Positions 9,040-16,346 of a stretch of DNA of 64,000 nt are shown here, piece by piece (the stretch's first letter is position 1; each line of letters begins with the position of its first letter). The position numbers were made by a program, and so were the translations under genes. The DNA is from an uncultured Bacteroidota bacterium (lineage in GTDB: Bacteria; Bacteroidota; Bacteroidia; B-17B0; Aurantibacillaceae): assembly GCA_903834765.1 (NCBI GenBank), contig CAILKE010000043.1:62001-126000 (forward strand), read 5' to 3'. The notes beneath the pieces are model-generated. The model did not search any database. It was not told where the DNA came from and was given only the letters and a program-made list of their open reading frames with translations.

Positions 9040-11283
9040 ATGGAGAAAAAAGTCATTTATTTATTTCTGGCTATGCTGTTTGTCTCAAAATTATTTGGGC
9101 AAAATTTAGATTCATTGAATCTTGCTCTTAAAAATGCTAAACATGACACGGTGCGTTTAAATTTATACGTGAAACTATGCGAGGCTTGTGATGTAAAAGA
9201 TAATTTGAAATATGGGAAACCTGCTATCGAATTAATCGATAGAATGCTTTCTAAAACTAACAATGAAAGCGAACGAAAAAACATTTTAAAACAAAAAGCA
9301 TTTGTGTTTTTATGTTTTGCTGTGTATTACAAACAAATAGAAGGAAACTCATCTTTAAAAGAATTACAATATCGAAAAAAGATACTGGATGTTAGCATTG
9401 AGTTGAACGATGAAATAGATATTGCTAATGCTATCACTCAAATTACTTATTGGTATACAGATCAGGGAAATTATCCAAAAGCATTGGAGTACAATCAAAA
9501 TGGGTTAGCACTATTTAAGCAACTAAACTACAAAAAAGGTATGGCTCTGTTATTTGGAAATATAGCAAATTTATACGCCAGGCTAGACGATATAAAAGCG
9601 TCTATCGAAAATTTTGAAAAAAGTTTAGTAATTTATAAAGAACTAAAGGATACAAATGGAATAGCGGAAAGTCAGAATGATCTCGGATATAATTACGGAA
9701 CAACTCATAATTTAAAAAAAGCGCTTGAATATTTTAATCAATCAGTTTTATTATTTAAAACGAGTATGAATCATGAAGGTTTAAGAAGTACATATAACAT
9801 TATTGGTCTAATGTATTTAAATAATGACATGTGGGATGAGGCATTAATCTATTTTGAAAAAAGCTTATTAGAAGACGAACAATTGCCTGAAAAAACATGG
9901 ACGCGAGGAATATTATGTAATATAGGCCTCATTCATAGACTTAAAGGTGACATCGATCAAGCACTTGAATATCATTTTAAAGCCTTGAAAGTAGCAGAAG
10001 AAACAAATAGCGAAACGCAGGTATCATGGGTGTTTAATAAACTATCTGAAGATTATTTTCAGCAAAAAAATTATAGCAAGGCAAAGGAGTATAACAATCG
10101 TTACCTTGCTATTATTACAAAATCTACTTTCTTTTCTTCAATTCAAGGCGGCGAACTTTTAGCATCTAAAATTGATTCGGCTATTGGGAATCATCAAGAG
10201 GCTTTTGAACACTACAAACGATATATAAGATTAAAAGAAAAACTAAATAATGATGAGTTTCGTAAAGCAGCTAATGAAGAAAAATACCGCAATGAATATG
10301 AACAACAGAAAAGGGAAGATAAAGTTGAGCAGGACAAAAAAGATATAAAAACAAGTGAAGAAAAGCAGCAACAACAAATTATTATGTACTCCGTTGCTGT
10401 CGTTTTGTGTTTGACTATTGTATTTTCAGTTTTACTCTATAAAAGGTTTAGGTTAACACATAATCAAAAAGAAATTATTGAGCAGCAAAAACATATAGTA
10501 GAAGAAAAACATAAAGAAATTACAGATAGTATTAATTATGCGGAGCGAATTCAACGTAGTTTTTTAGCAACTAAAGAATTATTGGATGAAAATTTAACTG
10601 ACTATTTTGTTTTCTTTAAACCAAAAGATATTGTTAGCGGTGATTTTTATTGGGCTTCAATACTAAGTAATGATAACTTTGCTTTAGTAACCGCTGATAG
10701 TACTGGTCATGGTGTGCCAGGGGCTATTATGAGTTTACTTAATATCACCAGTATCGAGTCAGCTATAAAAGATGGCTTCCTGCAACCGGCTGATATTTTA
10801 AATGTCACACGTCGAACAATTATCGAACGCTTAAAAAAAGATGGTAGTGCAGAAGGCGGAAAAGATGGCATGGATTGTAGCTTGATAAGTTTTGATTTTA
10901 CAAATAAAAAACTAACAGTCTCCGCAGCAAATAATCCTGTTTGGATCGTTAGAAAAAATGAACTGGGCGTGACCGAGGCCATCGAAATAAAACCTGATAA
11001 AATGCCAGTAGGTAAACATGATAAGGATTCTACTTCGTTTACACAGCATGAAATACAATTGCAAAGTGGTGATGTAGTTTATACCTTAACTGATGGTTTT
11101 CCAGACCAGTTTGGTGGAGAAAAAGGCAAAAAGTTTATGAGTAAAAATTTGCGAGAATTACTAGTTGCAAATTCACACTTGCCAATGCATGAACAACATC
11201 AACTACTTAATAAAACATTCACTGATTGGGTAGGTAATTTAGAACAAGTTGATGATGTATGTATTATTGGCATTAGAATATAA
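9040..11283 (+). CDS. TPR-sensor SpoIIE-family (PP2C-like) serine phosphatase
   Basis: This 747-residue membrane-anchored signalling protein has a signal peptide at residues 1-21 (cleavage likely after LFGQ). Tetratricopeptide repeats run from about residue 100 to 420 (pattern ALEYFNQSVLLF, ALEYHFKALKVA). A charged helix follows, then a transmembrane segment at about residues 447-468 (IIMYSVAVVLCLTIVFSVLL), a coiled coil (EQQKHIVEEKHKEI) and a C-terminal SpoIIE/PP2C domain from about residue 520. The phosphatase metal motifs appear in DIVSGDFYWA, ADSTGHGVPGAIM, DGMDCSLISFD and TLTDGFPDQFGG. It probably dephosphorylates an anti-anti-sigma-like partner; none is adjacent. It closely resembles the phosphatase at 30621-32042 in its catalytic half. 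Confidence 0.92.
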   Translation: MEKKVIYLFLAMLFVSKLFGQNLDSLNLALKNAKHDTVRLNLYVKLCEACDVKDNLKYGKPAIELIDRMLSKTNNESERKNILKQKAFVFLCFAVYYKQIEGNSSLKELQYRKKILDVSIELNDEIDIANAITQITYWYTDQGNYPKALEYNQNGLALFKQLNYKKGMALLFGNIANLYARLDDIKASIENFEKSLVIYKELKDTNGIAESQNDLGYNYGTTHNLKKALEYFNQSVLLFKTSMNHEGLRSTYNIIGLMYLNNDMWDEALIYFEKSLLEDEQLPEKTWTRGILCNIGLIHRLKGDIDQALEYHFKALKVAEETNSETQVSWVFNKLSEDYFQQKNYSKAKEYNNRYLAIITKSTFFSSIQGGELLASKIDSAIGNHQEAFEHYKRYIRLKEKLNNDEFRKAANEEKYRNEYEQQKREDKVEQDKKDIKTSEEKQQQQIIMYSVAVVLCLTIVFSVLLYKRFRLTHNQKEIIEQQKHIVEEKHKEITDSINYAERIQRSFLATKELLDENLTDYFVFFKPKDIVSGDFYWASILSNDNFALVTADSTGHGVPGAIMSLLNITSIESAIKDGFLQPADILNVTRRTIIERLKKDGSAEGGKDGMDCSLISFDFTNKKLTVSAANNPVWIVRKNELGVTEAIEIKPDKMPVGKHDKDSTSFTQHEIQLQSGDVVYTLTDGFPDQFGGEKGKKFMSKNLRELLVANSHLPMHEQHQLLNKTFTDWVGNLEQVDDVCIIGIRI

Positions 11284-11307
11284 TTTATAATTTTAATTAA
11301 TAGTTTG

Positions 11308-11925
11308 TTATAGCATTCTACTAATCTGCGCCAATGCCTGCTTAGCCTGCACATTATTCGGATTTCGTTTAAGTATCCTTTCCAAATACGTTTTGGATTG
11401 TTTAAAATCTTTTTTGTAAGCATATAATCCTGCAATGTTTAATAGCAAGGGCTCATAATCTGGGTCAAGGGCAAGCGCTTTAAAGTATAACGTTTGGCAG
11501 CTCAACAAATCTCCTCGCTGTAGTTTTAAGAAACCTAAATTAGTTAAAGCAGAAACGTGTTTCGGAAATTCTTGTAATATCTCCGTATATTGTTTTTCAG
11601 CTTCAGGCAACTGCCCATTAGAAGCCAAAGCAGAACCTAATTTGTTTTTAAATTCTAAACCCAAAGGAGCTAAACTCACCGCTTTTTTAAAATAAACGAT
11701 TGCTCGAGTAGTATTGCCAGTGCTGTAAAATGCCTCTGCAATGCGGTAACAGGTCCATGCGTTTTCGTTTGAGTAAGAGGTAAGGTTTAATTTGGAACTT
11801 AATAAATAAGCATCCGTTAATTTATTGACATAAGAAATAATTTGTGTAAAATTTTGTTTAATAAAATATAATTGCACTAAGGGTTCTATGTTTGCTTTTA
11901 ATTCCGCATCTGTTTTATCTTTCAA
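11308..11925 (-). CDS. TPR half of an interrupted multihaem cytochrome c-TPR protein
   Basis: These 206 codons lie in exactly the same frame as the cytochrome gene upstream and are separated from it only by the TAG at 11928-11926. The first codon after the stop is TTG, so a separate start is possible but unsupported. The sequence holds at least four TPR units (for example AIVYFKKAVSLAP, AEKQYTEILQEFP, CQTLYFKALALDP, SKTYLERILKRNP). In related Bacteroidota proteins a cytochrome domain and TPRs are usually one chain of roughly 700 residues. It is therefore most likely the severed C-terminus of that chain, made only by readthrough or reinitiation, if at all. Confidence 0.75.
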   Translation of the reverse strand: MKDKTDAELKANIEPLVQLYFIKQNFTQIISYVNKLTDAYLLSSKLNLTSYSNENAWTCYRIAEAFYSTGNTTRAIVYFKKAVSLAPLGLEFKNKLGSALASNGQLPEAEKQYTEILQEFPKHVSALTNLGFLKLQRGDLLSCQTLYFKALALDPDYEPLLLNIAGLYAYKKDFKQSKTYLERILKRNPNNVQAKQALAQISRML

Positions 11926-13395
11926 CTACAAAGCAGCACTATCTAAGTAGTAAGACCTTGGTTCAAATTTTTCGTACTGATTCAAATAAGCTTTTGCTTT
12001 AATAAAGGGCTTTGGATTTTTTTCATTAATAGCATACAAGCCTATAAATTCTTTTAAAGCTTGTTTGTCTTTTTTAGTAATGGTTTTTGATTGAGGTTTT
12101 CTAATATAATGATCGTGCACCGAAACATGCGGAATATCAATAGATCCAGAACTAGGCATGTGACAGCTAACACAGTTTTGAGTTTTGAATGTTGAGTTTC
12201 GAATGACTGATTTATCTGAACAGGTTAATTTTGAACCATTATTTTTATCATGCATCTTTAATCTTTTATCCTGTATCCCTTCAGTCCCTTCATAATGGCA
12301 AGAATTACAAGCATCATTAAACACCTCTTTGTTTGTTTCCTTCACGCTTACATGTGGGTTATGGCAGGTTACGCAGGTTAATGCTTCTTTGTAAGGCCTT
12401 AACGATTTTGTGTTTTTACTTTTTTCTAACGACTTAATAAAACAAGCACTTTGTTTTAGGCGATCAGCATGTGAAGCCATAATAAATTCATCATCTGCGT
12501 TTTTGTATTTAGGTAAAAAAACCGTCATGTAATCACTCAACTTCATGCCTGGTTTAAAATCATAAAATGATTTCCCTTCTTTTAAAACAGTATTACCTTG
12601 TAAGTGACAACGCTGACAAATGTCAAACTGCCCTTCTATACTGAGTTTGGCAGGATTTACTATGCTATAATCAATATATTTAGATGTGTCAATTTTAGAA
12701 CCTGTGCTTCTTTCTGTTACATGAATGCTTCCGGGTCCATGACATCGTTCGCAGCCAATACCCTTTTCAACAGATTGATATTTGTTTTCAGAACCTAATA
12801 CAAAATCAGGATAGGAGTTGTGGCAACTCATACACTCTAATCCTATTTTACGCATAAATCGGCTGTTGTGGCCGTTTTCAAAACCAGGAGGCAAGTCCCA
12901 TGTTTTTTTCTGAGTGTAAAATGTCATTGGCATTTGATTCAAATAACCATTAACCGATTGTATGTGAGAGTTAGTATGTTGCCCTGAACCTATAATATAA
13001 TTAACCGTTTCAAGACGTTTATAAATAGTATCTCGTCCTTTTAAACGGTATTCTAAAAAATGTAAGCTGTCGTTTTTCCAAAAAGCTTTATAATAAAAAT
13101 CACCAATTTTATCTTGTATCACCGATGTGTGATAATCTCCCGCAGATTTTTGTTGAGACGCTACATCAAATGATTTACCCATTCCTGTGTTTATAAAGGT
13201 ATTGTAAATGCTTTGGTGACAAAGCTTACAGGTATTGATGCCAACGTATTTTGCCGAATCGTGATGATTTTTATAAAGCAACGTATCTTGTTTTTTTTCT
13301 ATGGTTGTATTATTTCCTTCAGGAGATTTACAGGAATAGAAAGTAATGCTAAGTGCAAAGAACGCGAAAAGCATTATATATAAAACTATTTTCAA
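11926..13395 (-). CDS. Multihaem c-type cytochrome lipoprotein, ended by an in-frame TAG
   Basis: This is a 489-residue electron-transfer protein. The N-terminus is a lipoprotein signal (lipobox FYSC, Cys22), so it is tethered in the periplasm or outer membrane. Seven CXXCH haem sites are visible: CKLCH, CMSCH, CERCH, CQRCH, CVTCH, CNSCH and CVSCH. This matches the cytochrome c554/NrfA-like doubled-CXXCH family. The last 50 residues already look like the start of a helical-repeat region (FIKAKAYLNQYEKFEP). The TAG at 11926-11928 then stops the frame just before a clear TPR domain. TAG is an ordinary stop elsewhere in this window (ABC permease, nadD, rfaE2), so recoding is not the default explanation. 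Confidence 0.88.
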   Translation of the reverse strand: MKIVLYIMLFAFFALSITFYSCKSPEGNNTTIEKKQDTLLYKNHHDSAKYVGINTCKLCHQSIYNTFINTGMGKSFDVASQQKSAGDYHTSVIQDKIGDFYYKAFWKNDSLHFLEYRLKGRDTIYKRLETVNYIIGSGQHTNSHIQSVNGYLNQMPMTFYTQKKTWDLPPGFENGHNSRFMRKIGLECMSCHNSYPDFVLGSENKYQSVEKGIGCERCHGPGSIHVTERSTGSKIDTSKYIDYSIVNPAKLSIEGQFDICQRCHLQGNTVLKEGKSFYDFKPGMKLSDYMTVFLPKYKNADDEFIMASHADRLKQSACFIKSLEKSKNTKSLRPYKEALTCVTCHNPHVSVKETNKEVFNDACNSCHYEGTEGIQDKRLKMHDKNNGSKLTCSDKSVIRNSTFKTQNCVSCHMPSSGSIDIPHVSVHDHYIRKPQSKTITKKDKQALKEFIGLYAINEKNPKPFIKAKAYLNQYEKFEPRSYYLDSAAL

Positions 13396-13486
13396 GTGCT
13401 AATTATATTTTAATTCAAAAGTAAGATAAACTATTTGGATTTTATGGCGCATCGTAATTTTGTTTTAAATCTGAAGCAAAGTGTCG

Positions 13487-13494
13487 TATATTTG
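13487..13494 (+). promoter_or_regulatory. -7 promoter box TATATTTG before the holin-like gene
   Basis: This is an exact match to TAnnTTTG, 18 nt upstream of the ATG at 13513. A TTTG at 13459-13462 could serve as -33, although its 24-bp spacing is long. The box lies downstream of an alternative TTG start at 13435 and argues against that start. Confidence 0.45.
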
Positions 13495-13512
13495 AATATC
13501 AAAATATATTAT

Positions 13513-13905
13513 ATGAATTTCATTATTAAACTCTTTGTTTCAGCTGTGGCAGTTCTTATCACGGCATATTTTTTAGATGGAGTCACTATAGGAAACAATC
13601 AGTTTTACAGTGGCGATTCACCAGAATTCAACCGATTTACAACCGCTATATTAGTAGCCGTTGTATTAGCCTTTTTAAATACCATTGTAAAACCACTCTT
13701 AACGATACTTTCATTGCCTATTACATTTTTTACGTTAGGCTTATTTTTATTAGTGATAAATGCCATTATTATTTTATTTGCTGATAAATTAGTGGATGGA
13801 TTTAAGGTTGATGGTTTTTGGACAGCATTATGGTTTAGCCTAGTATTGTCTTTAGTAACCAGTTTTTTGAATTTATTTAATAAGAAGGAAGAAAAACAAG
13901 TTTAG
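13513..13905 (+). CDS. Phage-holin-4-superfamily (YvlD-like) membrane protein
   Basis: This is 130 residues from ATG 13513. A longer reading from TTG 13435 would put a charged leader before the first membrane helix and would start upstream of a good promoter box. About four transmembrane segments are seen: residues 4-20, about 48-66 (TTAILVAVVLAFLNTIVKPL), 70-95 and 105-123. The NTIVKPLLTILSLPITFFT signature is typical of the YvlD/holin-4 family of bacterial membrane proteins, whose function is poorly known and usually unrelated to phage. It is monocistronic, followed by the histidine kinase gene. Confidence 0.85.
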   Translation: MNFIIKLFVSAVAVLITAYFLDGVTIGNNQFYSGDSPEFNRFTTAILVAVVLAFLNTIVKPLLTILSLPITFFTLGLFLLVINAIIILFADKLVDGFKVDGFWTALWFSLVLSLVTSFLNLFNKKEEKQV

Positions 13906-13970
13906 TTTTTATTCGCTTTCTCTCCAGTTAAAAAACGTTAATAGCTCGCTAATTCAAGCGTTTACTTTGT

Positions 13971-13978
13971 TATATTTG
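13971..13978 (+). promoter_or_regulatory. -7 promoter box TATATTTG before the histidine kinase gene
   Basis: This is an exact TAnnTTTG octamer, 7 nt before the ATG at 13986, implying a very short leader for the two-component operon. The -33 element is not obvious. Confidence 0.4.
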
Positions 13979-13985
13979 TTATAAC

Positions 13986-15563
13986 ATGAACAAACATAAT
14001 TTAGGAATCATATCTGTTTTAGTAGGAGTTGCACTCATTGCACTTATTGCTATACAGATTTATTGGATTAAAAGTTCGGTTACACTTAAAGAAGAAGATT
14101 TTGACCGTCATGTAAACGAGGCCCTTAAGACAACATCTTATGTACTCGAAAAAATAGCTACTACCAATAAAAACATTAAGAAAATTAAATTACGTAAACA
14201 AGGAGTTCGTGTTTCAAAACAAGGACTTGTTACACTTAATAACCCTAGTGGAAAAGATGTACAGGTTCGTATTTTTGAAGAGCTGAGTACTGATTCTTGT
14301 GGTGTTGTTACAAGCCGCTTGTCACAAAAAGAATTTGTAGGCGATTCGCTTAATTCACAAAACCATTTTTTGCCTTATGAGTTATTGCATGCCTCGCAAA
14401 ATACGTCTAAAAATATTGACAATTTGCGCAAAGAGCTTTTACAATCTAAAACAGAAACGGTAAATGATTTATTTGATGAGCTTATCAGTATTAACGTTTA
14501 TAAGGATTATAAGCCAAAGGTAGATTCTGTTTTATTAGATAGTATTCTTCACCAAGAGTTAAAATTGCAAGGTATAGGTGCAAAATTCAAATACACCGTA
14601 ACAAATAAATTACAAAACTCGAAATCAAAAGGAAACTATAAAGAACCACAACGCGATTGTGATTCGGCTGGTTGTTATTTTAAAGTTAATTTATCACCTA
14701 ACAATGTGTTTGTTACACCGCAGTATTTAACAGTTAATTTTCTTAATCAGCAAAATTATTTATTACAAACCATGTGGGTGATGTTGCTCTTGTCTTCTGT
14801 CATTATTCTCATTTTAATATTTGCTTTTTATTATACCATTTCAACTATTTCTAAACAAAAAAAGCTTTCCATTATTAAAAACGATTTCATTAGTAATATG
14901 ACCCATGAGTTTAAAACACCGATCAGTACTATTTCGTTGGCAGCAGAAATGTTGAATGACGACACGATTGTAAAAACACCTGAGAAACAAAATCGATTTG
15001 TAAAAATGATTCGTGATGAGAATAAACGCCTTAGTGTGCTTGTAGAAAGCATTTTACAAACATCTATCTTAGATAAAGGAGAGTTTAAATTGAAACGTAG
15101 CGATGTGGATGTGCACGACATCATAAACCAAGCAATAAGTAACACGCAGCTTCTAATTGATGCTCGCCAGGGCTCCATTACAGTATCGCTAGGGGCAGCT
15201 AACGCTGTTATCAATGCTGACAAACTTCACTTAACTAACATCATTTTCAATTTAATTGATAATGCGATAAAATATACAAAGGATTCCCCCGTTATTAATG
15301 TGTCTACTAAAGATATCGAAAGCGGTATCGAAATAAGTATAAAAGATAATGGGATAGGGATTAGTAAAGAAAATCAACGAAAAATATTTGATAAATTTTA
15401 CCGTGTTCCTACTGGAAACGTTCATAATGTAAAGGGTTTTGGCTTAGGGTTAAGCTATGTTCAAGCAGTAGTGCTTAAACATAATGGCACAATAAATGTT
15501 AATAGTGAATTAGGAAAAGGCAGTACCTTTAGAATTATATTGCCAAATAAATCAGAAGAATAA
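13986..15563 (+). CDS. Membrane sensor histidine kinase (RprX-like)
   Basis: This 525-residue kinase senses an unknown signal and phosphorylates the response regulator encoded 19 bp downstream. There is a first membrane helix at about residues 8-28, a periplasmic sensor of about 230 residues with no recognised fold, and a second helix at about 258-282. The HisKA region carries the phospho-accepting His307 in MTHEFKTPIS. The HATPase domain follows, with N box NLIDNAIKYT, G1 DNGIGISKE and G2 GFGLGLSYV. The architecture and pairing resemble RprX/RprY of Bacteroides, but that specific identity is by resemblance only. Confidence 0.92.
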   Translation: MNKHNLGIISVLVGVALIALIAIQIYWIKSSVTLKEEDFDRHVNEALKTTSYVLEKIATTNKNIKKIKLRKQGVRVSKQGLVTLNNPSGKDVQVRIFEELSTDSCGVVTSRLSQKEFVGDSLNSQNHFLPYELLHASQNTSKNIDNLRKELLQSKTETVNDLFDELISINVYKDYKPKVDSVLLDSILHQELKLQGIGAKFKYTVTNKLQNSKSKGNYKEPQRDCDSAGCYFKVNLSPNNVFVTPQYLTVNFLNQQNYLLQTMWVMLLLSSVIILILIFAFYYTISTISKQKKLSIIKNDFISNMTHEFKTPISTISLAAEMLNDDTIVKTPEKQNRFVKMIRDENKRLSVLVESILQTSILDKGEFKLKRSDVDVHDIINQAISNTQLLIDARQGSITVSLGAANAVINADKLHLTNIIFNLIDNAIKYTKDSPVINVSTKDIESGIEISIKDNGIGISKENQRKIFDKFYRVPTGNVHNVKGFGLGLSYVQAVVLKHNGTINVNSELGKGSTFRIILPNKSEE

Positions 15564-15582
15564 AACAACAAATAAAAATCAC

Positions 15583-16284
15583 ATGGAAAACGTAAAAACA
15601 AGAATTTTGTTAGTAGAGGATGATCCAAATTTGGGAACGCTTTTGCAAGAATATTTAGAAGCAAAAGGTTTTGAAACTAAACTAGCTACAGATGGTAAAA
15701 AAGGATTTGATGCATTTTGTAAACAAGAATTTGATTTGTTACTACTTGATGTCATGATGCCTGTAAAAGACGGTTTAACATTAGCAAAAGAGATTAGAGT
15801 TACAGACAAACATGTGCCTATTATCTTTTTAACAGCAAAGAGTATGAAGGAAGATACCATTGAAGGCTTTAATGCTGGCGCTGATGATTATATCACTAAG
15901 CCTTTTAGCATGGATGAATTATTGGCTCGAGTTACAGCAGTTGTTAGACGAAGTAGTAAACAGCGCGTGCATAATACAGAGGATGTTAATTTTACAATTG
16001 GGTCTTATACCTTTAATTCCGAAACTCAAGCGCTAATTATTAATGGGAAAGAACACAAATTAACTACAAAAGAAAGTCAATTAATGCGGTTATTGTGCGT
16101 TCATAAAAATGATGTATTAGATAGAAATTTTGCCTTGAAAACAATTTGGCAAGACGATAATTATTTTAATGGCAGAAGTATGGATGTTTACATTGCCAAA
16201 CTGCGAAAGTATTTAAAAGATGATTCTAAAGTTGAAATTGTTAATGTTCACGGAAAAGGCTTTAAATTATTAGTAAATTCATAG
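15583..16284 (+). CDS. OmpR/PhoB-family response regulator (RprY-like)
   Basis: This 233-residue DNA-binding regulator is the partner of the kinase just upstream. The receiver domain (residues 5-118) has the acidic pair in VEDD, the phospho-acceptor Asp56 in LLLLDVMMPVKDG, and the conserved Lys in DDYITKPFSMDELL. The C-terminal winged helix (residues about 135-232) has the usual LTTKESQLMRLL and GRSMDVYIAKLRKYL elements. It ends in a strong hairpin terminator, so the two-component operon is only these two genes. Confidence 0.93.
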   Translation: MENVKTRILLVEDDPNLGTLLQEYLEAKGFETKLATDGKKGFDAFCKQEFDLLLLDVMMPVKDGLTLAKEIRVTDKHVPIIFLTAKSMKEDTIEGFNAGADDYITKPFSMDELLARVTAVVRRSSKQRVHNTEDVNFTIGSYTFNSETQALIINGKEHKLTTKESQLMRLLCVHKNDVLDRNFALKTIWQDDNYFNGRSMDVYIAKLRKYLKDDSKVEIVNVHGKGFKLLVNS

Positions 16285-16308
16285 ATTAAAAAATTAGTTA
16301 ATTCAATT

Positions 16309-16346
16309 AAAAGTGGTTTATTTTGTATAAAATAAACCACTTTTTT
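16309..16346 (+). terminator. Perfect 16-bp-arm intrinsic terminator after the response regulator
   Basis: AAAAGTGGTTTATTTT (16309-16324) and AAAATAAACCACTTTT (16329-16344) are exact inverse complements around a 4-nt loop, followed by more T. This is a textbook bidirectional terminator. It overlaps the furthest-upstream possible start of murF-alr. Confidence 0.9.

Noticed and set aside
13435-13512. TTG-initiated longer form of the holin-like protein
   Set aside because: A TATATTTG -7 box lies between the TTG and the ATG at 13513, and the extra residues break the usual membrane start.
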